Shown piece by piece: positions 20,514-27,687 of a stretch of 49,757 nucleotides of DNA. This DNA comes from Deinococcus aerolatus. GTDB taxonomy: Bacteria; Deinococcota; Deinococci; Deinococcales; Deinococcaceae. The stretch spans positions 1 through 49,757 of the forward strand of contig NZ_BMOL01000020.1 in the NCBI RefSeq assembly GCF_014647055.1, written 5' to 3'. A program made the position numbers and the translations under genes. Position 1 is the first letter of the stretch, and each line of letters opens with the position of its first letter. The notes beneath the pieces were generated by a model that had not been told where the DNA came from, ran no database searches, and was given only the letters and a program-made list of their open reading frames with translations.

Positions 20514-20890
20514 AGCGGTCCTGGAAGGTGCGTCGGGCCGACTTCTGGACGGCCCGCTTATGCTCAGAGCGCGGATGTCGCCCCTCTCCAGGGTCCCGAC
20601 ACCCGGTGGCCTGAACACGTTGATGTGGCTGCTCTGCAGACGTCAGGACTGGTTTTGAACCCCAGTCCTGCAACCGGGTTTCGGACTTGGCCCCACTGAT
20701 GCTCCACGTCCGTTCTTCATCCATGACAGGCGGATAAAGCGCCTATAAATCTCTTTAAAGGGGCATTGTATCGGATCACATGATTTTGGGTGGCGCTGAA
20801 CTTAAATTTCTTCCACGCCCATAGGACGCCAGGCCAGTCAGCCACAGGGCAAGACCCGGTGATCACATGAGCTCCAAAAGGTGGTTCCCT
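20514..20890. other. Intergenic region with stem-loop
   Basis: No convincing gene. A 9-bp stem (CAGGACTGG at 20644-20652 with CCAGTCCTG at 20662-20670) stands alone without a T run. A minus-strand frame of 80 codons starting at 20724 is open but has no recognisable product. The ribosome binding site of the next gene, AAAAGGTGG, is at its right end. Confidence 0.4.
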
Positions 20891-21184
20891 ATGAATAAGG
20901 TTCTGTTTCTTTCGCTGATTCTGTCTGTCTCCCCGGTTGCCCTGGCACAAGACACCACCACCGATACCACCACGGACACCACCATCACCGACACCACCAT
21001 ACCACTCGACCCCAACAACGACGGGGTTGTGGACACCAACAACAATGGCCGCGCCGGTACGCGCGAGTTCCCCTGGGGACTGCTGGGCCTGATCGGACTG
21101 GCGGGACTGGCGGGCCTCAACCGCCCCACACCCACGCCTGTCCGCGTGGACACCCGCGATACCCGGGACACCACGCGCCTCTAA
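20891..21184 (+). CDS. WGxxGxxG-type small surface protein
   Basis: A 97-residue exported protein. A signal peptide (NKVLFLSLILSVSPVALAQ) is followed by a Thr/Asp-rich low-complexity stretch (repeated DTT), a DPNNDGVVDTNNNG segment that looks like a calcium-binding loop, and a hydrophobic FPWGLLGLIGLAGLAGL near residues 64-80. That last segment fits the WGxxGxxG C-terminal anchor domain, a membrane/sorting-type tail; a basic, Asp/Arg/Thr-rich end follows. AAAAGGTGG lies 7-8 nt before ATG 20891. A terminator follows, so it is the last gene of this neighbourhood. Confidence 0.8.
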   Translation: MNKVLFLSLILSVSPVALAQDTTTDTTTDTTITDTTIPLDPNNDGVVDTNNNGRAGTREFPWGLLGLIGLAGLAGLNRPTPTPVRVDTRDTRDTTRL

Positions 21185-21197
21185 GGTCATCCACCAT

Positions 21198-21239
21198 CTG
21201 AGACGCCCGTCCTGTGTTTACGCAGGGCGGGCGTCTCAG
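21198..21239 (+). terminator. Terminator after the WGxxGxxG gene
   Basis: A long stem of about 17 bp with one G-U pair, from CTGAGACGCCCG at 21198 to CGGGCGTCTCAG ending at 21239. It starts 14 nt after the stop codon. Confidence 0.85.
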
Positions 21240-21474
21240 ATCCTGTCTTGGTCTGTGCCGCATCTTCCAGCAGTCCGTCCTGGGTGAAGAGGGAACACGG
21301 GATCTGGCATGAGTTGGTCAGGATGGGCATTACTCGTCGTGCTGACCGAAGGATTTCAGCCTGATCTCAGGGGGCCCTGTGCCCGGCCTTTGCTGATGGC
21401 TGGACTGTGCAACCGCACCATGACCCTGGATGGGCCGCTGGTGGGCCGCAGGGGCGTGACCCGGTCATCAGACC

Positions 21475-21633
21475 CAGTCACCGACGCCGGATCTGGTGGA
21501 GGTGCATGACCGCATGCCTGCCCTGCTGCTGAGCAAGGACATCGACGCGTGGCTGGACGCACCGCCGCAGCAGGCCCGCGCCGCTGCCATGAGCAGCTGG
21601 CCGCCACGCATCCTGACCGTCACCCCCGTGTGA
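21475..21633 (+). pseudogene. SRAP (YedK/HMCES-like) C-terminal fragment
   Basis: The frame reads TPDLVEVHDRMPALLLSKDIDAWLD followed by about 25 residues ending in TVTPV and a stop. VHDRMPxxL...WLD is the C-terminal signature of SOS-response-associated peptidases, which cross-link to abasic sites in single-stranded DNA. The catalytic N-terminal Cys2 and most of the about 220-residue domain are absent upstream, so this is a relic. From 21634 to 21840 the same frame stays open (KVGLIRQAGDSPFARNDEQLY...) without recognisable identity. Region 21240-21474 holds nothing I recognise. Confidence 0.65.
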
Positions 21634-21840
21634 GATCCTTTCTTCTCCCGCAAGGTCGGCCTGATCCGGCAGGCTGGGGACAGTCCGTTTGCCCGCAATG
21701 ATGAGCAACTGTACACCCCGCTCAGCCTGGTCCTGGCCGCCCTGTACAGCGTGCTGGGGTCAGGCGCAAGGGCAGTAGACGGGAACAGAGGTCGGTCAGG
21801 ATTCCCCTGGGCACAACCATCTTCTGGCAGACTCTCTCCC

Positions 21841-22743
21841 ATGGTCAGTCCCCACCCGCCCACCCATGTGCAGGAACTGCGTCACCCCGAGGTGGACCCA
21901 CGGATTCGCTGGTTCCGCGCCGGCGAGGAGGTGGACACCTTCGCCGTGGTCACGGCCCGTTTCCTGATCTTCGTGGACACCATGGCAACCCCCGCCCTGA
22001 TGCGTCAGGTGATCAAGGCTGTTCGCCCGGACGTCGCCGGACGTACGGTCCTGGTGCTGAACACCCATGCCGACTGGGACCACGTGTACGGCAACCGCCT
22101 TTTTACCCCGGAGGGAGACCTGCCGGGCCAGCTGATCGCCAGCGAGGCCACCCGGGACCGCCTGCTCTCCGGCCACGCCCAGGACCGCCTGCGGCAGCAG
22201 CAGGCCCAGGACGCCCGCTTCGCCGACGTCACGCTGGTCGCGCCTGACATGACCTTTTCCGGGCGCCTGACCCTGCACGGCGGCGACCTCACCCTCGAAG
22301 TCCTGCCCACGCCGGGCCATACCCCCGATCACGTGTCAGTCTGGATTCCGGAGCTGGGCACGGTTCTGGCGGGCGACGCCGCGGAGCATCCCTTTCCCCA
22401 GGTGCGGGGCGGGGCCCAACTTGCGGTCACCCGGGCTTCTCTCGAGCGTCTCCAGGCGCTTGACCCGCGGGTGGTGCTGCCCTGTCACGGGGGCACCACC
22501 ACTCCCGGGCTTCTGATGCGGAATCTGGAGCATTTCGAATTCCTGCGCGCGCAGCTGGGGCAACTTCCCTCGCCCGCCGACTGGCTGGACCGTCCCCAGG
22601 AGGCCGGGGAGCTCGCCGGGGCGTCCTACGCCCAGGCGCTCGCACGGCTGGGAGAACAGCCCGGCACCGTCCCGGCCTTCTACCAGGACTTTCACACCGA
22701 CGCGCTGCACGCGACCCTGGAGGACCTCGCTGGCCTCCGCTGA
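21841..22743 (+). CDS. MBL-fold metallo-hydrolase
   Basis: A 300-residue cytoplasmic metallo-beta-lactamase-fold protein with NTHADWDHVYGN (near residue 76; HxDWDH is a variant of the usual HxHxDH), PTPGHTPDHVS (near 158) and LAGDAAEH (near 176), and no signal peptide. The first His-Ala-Asp-Trp-Asp-His form is common in this subfamily. The role is unknown. ATG 21841 has no Shine-Dalgarno and no evident -10 close by; the frame continues upstream, but that part carries no similarity to the family. Confidence 0.85.
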   Translation: MVSPHPPTHVQELRHPEVDPRIRWFRAGEEVDTFAVVTARFLIFVDTMATPALMRQVIKAVRPDVAGRTVLVLNTHADWDHVYGNRLFTPEGDLPGQLIASEATRDRLLSGHAQDRLRQQQAQDARFADVTLVAPDMTFSGRLTLHGGDLTLEVLPTPGHTPDHVSVWIPELGTVLAGDAAEHPFPQVRGGAQLAVTRASLERLQALDPRVVLPCHGGTTTPGLLMRNLEHFEFLRAQLGQLPSPADWLDRPQEAGELAGASYAQALARLGEQPGTVPAFYQDFHTDALHATLEDLAGLR

Positions 22744-22775
22744 CGCTGGCGGGGATCTTTGCGTCGACGCCTGGC

Positions 22776-23264
22776 TCAGTCAGGGGCTCCACGGCCGCCT
22801 GCTGCCGCGGGGAACACCGCCCTGCCCGCCACAGTGCTCAGATACCTCGCCTGAGGCTGGATACCGACGCGGGGCAGATCGAGCCGGTCAGCGTCCCAGC
22901 ACGCACCCACGGTAGGTTCGTCGGTGGTCTGGCCGCTGGCGTGGTGTTTGCACGCCCACTGCAGCAGCTGGAGCTGGGTGGCGGTGAGGCCCAGCCAGGT
23001 CCGGTAACGGTCAACCAGCCGGACCGCTTGGTGGCCGTGAAGGGAATCCGCGCCCCCGCTGTGCCGGGCTGCGTCATGGGGGCCACCTGGACGTCGCCCC
23101 CCGGCCTGGGCGAGGCGCACGGCGGTGTCCTCGACGCGCTGCCAGTGTTCCGGCCCATGCAGGGAGCCGGGACCGAGGACGAACTGGGCGATCAACTCGG
23201 CCTTGATCGCCGGATACGGGCCGGCGGGCCGCGCGGGCATGGAAGTGGTCACAGGGAAGCTCAT
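22776..23264 (-). pseudogene. Frameshifted HD-domain phosphohydrolase
   Basis: The parts match a small HD-domain hydrolase: an N-terminal LHGPEHWQRVEDTAVRLA, a metal-binding HDAARHSGGADSLHGHQAV, then LLQWACKHH, TTDEPTVGACWDADRLDLPRVGI and YLSTVAGR. Between the first and second blocks the expected sequence jumps frame: GGDVQVA is in one frame and HDAARH in another, with a short deletion removing the usual LFALFHD-type segment. The continuous ORF therefore runs through a nonsense stretch (about 23070-23110), and the gene is probably inactive. The start would be ATG 23264 or 23243. Confidence 0.65.
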
Positions 23265-23682
23265 GCCCCCTCTGCCCTCCGGTTCAGAGGCACATCGGGG
23301 CGCAGCTCTTGTGGTCACTGGACACGCCTCATGGGAACGAGGACGCTCTCCTTCAGCAGGGACGGAACGCCCTCCACGGCGGCTGAGCTCTTCACCTGAA
23401 CGATAGGGCAGCCTCAGCGGCCCATCAACCTTCAATCACGCCCCGATCAGTCGCTGCCTACAACCCTCGCCTCGACGTCTCTGTGGCCCTCCTCGCGCGC
23501 CCGCAGCTGGACCATAGGCGTGTGCAGGGCGGCGAACAGACGCAGCTGCCGGCGCGAGGCCCACGGCGCCCATCGATCTCGAGGAGGACAAGGGACGGGT
23601 GGCATAAATTTCAGCCTGTGGGTCCAGAGTGGGCGTTCGGCAGCCGGGCGCTTGCCCCACAGCCCCTCTGTACAATGGCTGA
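23265..23682. other. Stretch without a recognisable gene
   Basis: A minus-strand tail reading LRLFAALHTPMVQLRAREEG and ending at 23447 looks protein-like but matches nothing I can name. The right end carries the promoter of the next gene (TACAAT at 23671-23676). Confidence 0.35.
23671..23676 (+). promoter_or_regulatory. -10 element, leaderless transglutaminase-like gene
   Basis: TACAAT is followed by 6 nt and the ATG at 23683. There is no ribosome binding site. Confidence 0.55.
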
Positions 23683-24270
23683 ATGACCCGTCCCCTGGCC
23701 TCGCTGTTGCACGCTGCCGCCGTCGCCCGTGGACTGCGGTCCGGAGACCGGTTGCCAGATGAGCGTGAACTGTTTGAACTGGTGCGCGACATGCCCTACG
23801 CGCGGCCGAGTGGGCATGATCCAGCGGTGATCGTGCGCGAGTGGCGCGGGACGTGCAGCACGAAGCACGAGTTGCTGGCGGCGCTGTACGCCGAACTTGG
23901 ATTGTGCAGCACGCTGTACGCCTGCACGCAGGAGATCCGGTTGCCGCCGGGGTCAGCGCCGGAACTGGCCGAATGGGCCGATGGACCCGTGATTGATGTT
24001 CACAACTATCTGGTGTTGCATGAGCCGGGCGGTGACCGATTGATGGATGCGACGTGGCCGATCTCGACGCGGGCGCTGGGGTTGCCAGCGAACGAGTGGG
24101 GGACTGACATGCAGATCGCGTGTGTCCCGCTGGAGACGTGGGCACTGGAGCCGGGGACGGATGTGGCGGCGTTCAAGGCGGAGCGGTTGCAGGAGCGGTA
24201 TTCTCCTGAGGAACTGGTGCGGCGCGATGGATTCATTGAGACGATTGGGCGCCTCTTCACGAGAGGCTAG
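23683..24270 (+). CDS. Transglutaminase-like family protein
   Basis: A 195-residue soluble protein whose core resembles a transglutaminase/cysteine-protease fold: GTCSTKHELLAALYAELGL (Cys near residue 66), IDVHNYLVL (His near 107) and LMDATWP (Asp near 123), in the right Cys-His-Asp order and spacing. The enzymatic reaction is unknown; related bacterial proteins are hydrolases or amidases. The start at 23683 is set by TACAAT 6 nt upstream and by absence of a Shine-Dalgarno. It is monocistronic. Confidence 0.72.
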   Translation: MTRPLASLLHAAAVARGLRSGDRLPDERELFELVRDMPYARPSGHDPAVIVREWRGTCSTKHELLAALYAELGLCSTLYACTQEIRLPPGSAPELAEWADGPVIDVHNYLVLHEPGGDRLMDATWPISTRALGLPANEWGTDMQIACVPLETWALEPGTDVAAFKAERLQERYSPEELVRRDGFIETIGRLFTRG

Positions 24271-24395
24271 GAAGCGAACCACGTACACCACCTATACGCG
24301 GTGTCGGGGCAACATATTCGATGGAGGGGCAGCCCGCCAGAGTCGCTGGGCGCTGCGCCGCTCCGTCGTGCCTGCTCCCTGCGAGCTTGTAGAGT

Positions 24396-24527
24396 TCAGC
24401 AGTCAGTAAAATTCACAGGGTCACCACGGACAAGCAGGTGGCAACTGCTGTAGGAATGCCAATCCTCATCCCAGACGCCCAGCGTGAACACGTCGTCGGC
24501 AAGCAATTCGAAATGAGATTCAGTCAT
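24396..24527 (-). pseudogene. 43-codon ORF, probable N-terminal relic of an MBL-type gene
   Basis: ATG 24527 has a strong AAAGGAG ahead of it. The product begins MTESHFELLADDVFTLG and continues DWHSYSSCHLLVRGDP before a stop. This looks like the first strands of an MBL-fold protein (...YSSCxLVRG... normally continuing LIDTG), cut short. It could instead be a genuine short protein; I recognise no full-length counterpart. Confidence 0.45.
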
Positions 24528-24615
24528 TCGGTGCTCCTTTGGGTCGGAGAACTCAGGAGCTGTACCTGCATCATGACGGCAGGGTGCTCTCAGTTGGAAA
24601 AATCCGTGACTTCGA

Positions 24616-24636
24616 CACTCCCAGATTCTGGGGGAG
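24616..24636 (+). terminator. Orphan terminator-like stem-loop
   Basis: ACTCCCAG ... CTGGGGGAG followed by CGCTTTTG. No intact plus-strand gene ends nearby. A closely similar structure, ending in GGGAGCGCTTT, is at 26656-26679. Confidence 0.5.
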
Positions 24637-24788
24637 CGCTTTTGCATCCCGGCAGATGGGTTCCCGGCGGTTCCTCCCACGGCCCATGCCGGCACGGCCC
24701 ACGGGCGTGACAGGTGTGCAACACTCCCGTGGGCGCAGAACGTGCCCCATCTTTCACATGTAAGGCCGCACATGCGTCAAGGAGACCT

Positions 24789-24980
24789 ATGAATCAGTAC
24801 TACGGCAGGAATCGGACATCCCCCTGTCCGGCTGGAGGCGCCCCCCCGCCCCGCCGGCAGCCTGGCCCCTGGACCCTCGCCGAGACGCAAGACACGCTCT
24901 TGCGCCGTGGCGCTGCCGCTCCCGGGCCGCGACTGGCGAGGCACGCTGCTTCTCAACGGCGCGCCCCAGTCGTCACGTGA
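24789..24980 (+). CDS. Small hypothetical ORF, 63 aa
   Basis: It begins MNQYYGRNRTSPCPAGG, preceded by AAGGAGACCT at good distance. The rest is Pro-, Arg- and Ala-rich low complexity that looks unlike a folded protein. It could be the start of a decayed gene. No function can be given. Confidence 0.3.
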   Translation: MNQYYGRNRTSPCPAGGAPPPRRQPGPWTLAETQDTLLRRGAAAPGPRLARHAASQRRAPVVT

Positions 24981-25048
24981 CACGTTGAAGTAAAGCCCAA
25001 CACCCCATCTCCGTCCGGCCAGGTTCCCCGGCCGCAGCGAAGGTTGTC

Positions 25049-25162
25049 TATTCTCCCGGACGTCCCCGCCACTGTGACAAATGTCCAGCATGGGCGTTTG
25101 ACGGGAACCTGACCGTCTCCGGGCCGAGACGCCGCAGGCCGTCTGCCCCAGTAAAGGATCAC
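25049..25162 (+). promoter_or_regulatory. Structured leader of the queuosine-precursor transporter gene
   Basis: A TATTCT hexamer at 25049-25054 could be the -10, giving a leader of about 100 nt. It contains CCCGCCACTGTGA (about 25064-25076), which equals the most conserved internal segment of cobalamin riboswitches, preceded by GGTTGTCTATTCTCCCGG in a similar place to the GGT...ATTCC element. Downstream, CGTCTC and GAGACG can pair. The other canonical helices are not convincing, so the identity is open. Confidence 0.4.
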
Positions 25163-25771
25163 ATGACCTCACGCAACACCCTCCTGGTGATTCTGGTTGC
25201 CGTCTACATCGGTGCCGAACTCGTCAGCAATGTCACCGCCGGCCGCCTCGTCCAGTTCGGCGCGTTTATTTTCCCTGGCGCGATCTTCCTGTATTCCCTG
25301 ACCTTCACGCTGCGTGACGCTATTCATACGGCAGGCGGCTGGACCATCGCCAAGGCGGCCATGTGGGGCGGCCTGTTTGCCAACGCCCTGCTGGCCGGAT
25401 ACGGCGTGCTGATCAACGCCCTGCCCAAACCGGACTTCTTTCAGGACAGCGCGTATCAGGTCGTCTTCGGTTCCACCCTCAGGGTGGTGGTGGCCAGTCT
25501 GGTGGCTTACCTGATCAGCACCGCCCTCGACGCCCTGATCTTTGAACGCTTGAAAGCGCGTGGCATCTCTACACAGGTGATTGCATCGAACGCCGTAAGC
25601 ACCACCGTGGACACCGTTATTTTCATCACGATTGCCTTTGCCGGAACGGGCGCGCCCCTGCTGAACCTGATGCTGGGGCAGATCGTCTTGAAGATGCTGA
25701 TCAGCCTGCTGCTGATTCCCCTGGTGCGCTGGGTCCGCACACAGGTCGGCCCCGCCCCAGTTCCCGCCTGA
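25163..25771 (+). CDS. Queuosine precursor transporter (VUT/YhhQ family)
   Basis: A 202-residue inner-membrane protein with about six hydrophobic segments of the VUT family (YhhQ), which takes up the 7-deazaguanine precursors preQ0 or preQ1 for queuosine in tRNA. Diagnostic parts are GAELVSNVTAGRLVQFG, FPGAIFLYSLTFTLRDAIH, and the Asn-Ala-rich ...STTVDTVIFITIAFAG near the C-terminus. AAAGGATC precedes ATG 25163. The next gene on the strand is queF, which supports the substrate assignment. No queC, queD or queE is in the window. Confidence 0.88.
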   Translation: MTSRNTLLVILVAVYIGAELVSNVTAGRLVQFGAFIFPGAIFLYSLTFTLRDAIHTAGGWTIAKAAMWGGLFANALLAGYGVLINALPKPDFFQDSAYQVVFGSTLRVVVASLVAYLISTALDALIFERLKARGISTQVIASNAVSTTVDTVIFITIAFAGTGAPLLNLMLGQIVLKMLISLLLIPLVRWVRTQVGPAPVPA

Positions 25772-25839
25772 ACACCTCTCCATGCGCGCAATCGAGACCG
25801 AGATCATTGCGCCGCTCTCAATGGCCCCCGATACTGTCC

Positions 25840-25932
25840 GGGTGAGGTGAATCCACCCCGGTACCGGGGTGCGGGACGCCCACTCCACCATGGATGACCT
25901 GTGCTGTCATCCCGGACGCCACCAGTGGCGTC
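25840..25932 (+). promoter_or_regulatory. Hairpin-rich leader of queF
   Basis: Three inverted repeats follow each other: GGTGAATCCACC (25846-25857), the perfect palindrome CCCCGGTACCGGGG (25856-25869), and GACGCCACCAGTGGCGTC (25915-25932), which ends just before the CAGGAG ribosome binding site. This suggests regulation at the RNA level. I do not recognise a preQ1-I, -II or -III riboswitch in it. Confidence 0.45.
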
Positions 25933-25948
25933 TGCTCCAGGAGAGACC

Positions 25949-26419
25949 ATGACGAAGATGCAAGACAAGGCCGCCGTGAGCGCGCCCCAGCAACCCGGAT
26001 TTGACCGCCGCTACGATGTGCAGGGCCTGGACGCCATCGACACGGATGTGCTGGGCACGTTCGAGCAGGTGCGCCTCGACGATCCGGTCCACTATCCCGG
26101 TGAACCCATGCAGATTGAGATCACCACCGATGAGTTCAGTCCGGTGTGTCCGTGGAGCGGCCTGCCGGATTTTGGAACGTTAGAGATCCGCTATCAGCCG
26201 CGTGACGTCTGCGTGGAACTCAAGAGCCTCAAGTACTACCTGACCAGTTACCGCTTCGTGGGGATCTATCACGAGCACGCCACGCGCCGCGTGCTGGCCG
26301 ATCTGGTGAAACTCCTCGATCCCCTGAGCATGGAAATCCGCTGCGATTACGGCATGCGCGGCGGCATCAAGACCGTCTGCACCGTGCAGTACATGGCTCC
26401 AACGCAGGAAACGTCCTGA
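25949..26419 (+). CDS. queF: NADPH-dependent 7-cyano-7-deazaguanine reductase QueF
   Basis: QueF reduces the nitrile of preQ0 to the amine of preQ1, the last free-base step toward queuosine. At 156 residues it is the short, unimodular type. Seen are the catalytic Cys in SPVCPWSGLPDFGTLEI (near residue 69), the QueF motif VELKSLKYYLTSYR (near 90) and YHEHATRRVLADLV. CAGGAG precedes ATG 25949 by 6-8 nt. It lies 178 nt after the precursor transporter, with a structured leader of its own between them. Confidence 0.95.
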   Translation: MTKMQDKAAVSAPQQPGFDRRYDVQGLDAIDTDVLGTFEQVRLDDPVHYPGEPMQIEITTDEFSPVCPWSGLPDFGTLEIRYQPRDVCVELKSLKYYLTSYRFVGIYHEHATRRVLADLVKLLDPLSMEIRCDYGMRGGIKTVCTVQYMAPTQETS

Positions 26420-26655
26420 ATCCCTGAAGTCTCCTCTCTAAACTGGCTTGCCGATCCGCGCATGCCTTGACCAGCTACGGCGCCTCCGATGGCAAGACCC
26501 TCAACTGGCGCAGGCAAGCCATCAATCAGAGCGGTCTTGGCGCCTCTCACCTCAATGCTTCGTCGGACATCGCCGACAACACAAAGGCCGAGGTGTAGTG
26601 CTGCCATCTGCCGCCAGAACGTGAACGCGCTCCCCCGGAATCTGGGACTTTGCCA

Positions 26656-26679
26656 CTCCCAGGTTCCCCCGGCTGGGAG
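26656..26679 (+). terminator. Terminator-like stem-loop
   Basis: CTCCCAG (26656-26662) pairs with CTGGGAG (26673-26679), followed by CGCTTTACGG. It is 236 nt after queF and resembles the orphan stem at 24616. Confidence 0.55.
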
Positions 26680-26740
26680 CGCTTTACGGCCAGCTTTGCA
26701 GGTGCAACTCGTAAGGATGGGGCGATCCCGCTACTTTATT

Positions 26741-26794
26741 GATGACGGTATAGGTTCGTACTGGTCCCCTGAGCATCGAGGCTGATATGACGCG
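26741..26794 (+). repeat. Direct repeat copy A
   Basis: Begins GATGACGGTATAGGTT and ends GAGCATCGAGGCTGATATGACGC. Copy B at 27345-27397 matches closely: the last 23 nt differ at three positions and the first 20 nt at four to five. The two copies flank the YdeI-family gene. Confidence 0.55.
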
Positions 26795-26899
26795 TTCGGA
26801 ACACCCTCAGGGCGTCTTCTGAGGCATCTCCTGCTCGCCATCGGCTTCCCTGCCCGAATCAGCCCAACCTTCAAAGCCGTCAGGTGTATAAACAGACCT

Positions 26900-27346
26900 G
26901 TGCCCATGTTCGAGACGACCCTGAAACAGGAGCGCAAGACGGCCACCGGCATCGAAGTTCCCTCACATATCGTGGCGGAACTCGGCGCGGGGAAAAAACC
27001 GGCCGTGACTGTGATCCTGAACGGCTACACGTACCGCAGCACTGTGGCGGTCATGGGCGGCCGATACATGCTGCCGGTCAGCGCCGAACACCGCCAGGGC
27101 GCAGGCGTTCAGGGCGGGGACCAGGTGAGCGTCACCCTGCACCTGGACACTGAACCCCGTGAGGTCACTGTGCCGGACGATTTGCAGGCCGCGTTAGATG
27201 GTACGCCAGCCGCCCTGGAGCGTTTTGGACGCCTCTCGTACAGCCAGCAACGCCAGCATGTGTTGTCGGTGGAAGGCACCAAGAACCCTGAGACCCGTGC
27301 CCGACGTGTGGCGAAAGCCATTCAGACGCTCACGGCGGATAATTGA
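26900..27346 (+). CDS. YdeI/OmpD-associated family protein with DUF1905 domain
   Basis: A 148-residue protein with an N-terminal DUF1905 beta-barrel (FETTLKQERKTATGIEVPSHIVAELG ... GDQVSVTLHLDTEPREV, about residues 4-92) and a C-terminal YdeI/OmpD-type helical segment (DDLQAALDGTPAALERFGRLSYSQQRQHVLSVEGTKNPETRARRVAKAI). Family members are small stress-associated proteins, some linked to bacteriocin protection; the biochemistry is unknown. It may start at GTG 26900, 7 nt after TATAAA, or at ATG 26906. It stands alone between two copies of a short repeat. Confidence 0.85.
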   Translation: MPMFETTLKQERKTATGIEVPSHIVAELGAGKKPAVTVILNGYTYRSTVAVMGGRYMLPVSAEHRQGAGVQGGDQVSVTLHLDTEPREVTVPDDLQAALDGTPAALERFGRLSYSQQRQHVLSVEGTKNPETRARRVAKAIQTLTADN

Positions 27347-27397
27347 TAACGGCAGAGGTTATACAGATCTTCCGAGCATCGGGGGTGCTATGACGCT
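27345..27397 (+). repeat. Direct repeat copy B
   Basis: Begins GATAACGGCAGAGGTT, which overlaps the end of the YdeI-family gene, and ends GAGCATCGGGGGTGCTATGACGC. See copy A at 26741. Confidence 0.55.
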
Positions 27398-27687
27398 GCT
27401 GTGACACCTCTGCATCAGGTCATCCACGCAAAGCTACGCCGCGATCAACAGGGAATTAACTTCCTGTGGATTGCGTGAGGCACGAACAAGGCATGCTGCC
27501 CAGGCTGCTCTGATCAATCTGGCTTCTCGAGGGTTGATACGGATTCCGTCTGTTTCGTTAACAAACCGGGAGGGCGCAGGTTTGCCAACTCCACTCCCGG
27601 AACCCGTTCTACTCGTTCTCGCTTCGCTCGGATTTTCATCGTTTTGCAAATGATTCAATCGGAGCCCGTATGAGTTGTCAGAACCCT
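27398..27687. other. Intergenic, A+T-richer stretch
   Basis: No gene supported; frames of about 60-90 codons exist on both strands without recognisable products. ACGGATTCCGT (27539-27549) and CTCGCTTCGCTCGG (27619-27632) are short inverted repeats. The composition differs from the flanking genes, as in IS-derived or foreign DNA. Confidence 0.35.

Larger units (their letters stand above)
24271..24788. other. Mixed region with gene relic and stem-loop
   Basis: Apart from the 43-codon minus-strand ORF at 24396-24527 listed separately, it holds a stem-loop at 24616-24636 and no other gene I can support. Confidence 0.4.
26420..26899. other. Gene-free region with terminator and repeat copy A
   Basis: No intact gene. 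It contains a terminator-like stem at 26656-26679 and copy A of a 54-nt repeat at 26741-26794. A TATAAA at 26887-26892 lies 7 nt before the GTG start of the next gene. Confidence 0.5.

Noticed and set aside
20482..20724. 80-codon minus-strand ORF starting MDEERTWSISGAK
   Set aside because: It overlaps the end of the TPR regulator gene and has no Shine-Dalgarno or recognisable fold.
23447..24145. 232-codon minus-strand frame opposite the transglutaminase-like gene
   Set aside because: A Thr/Ala/Arg-rich shadow frame; the plus strand has the promoter and the Cys-His-Asp pattern.
25772..25948. preQ1 riboswitch before queF
   Set aside because: No match to the short preQ1-I pattern or to types II and III that I can recognise; only unassigned hairpins are present.
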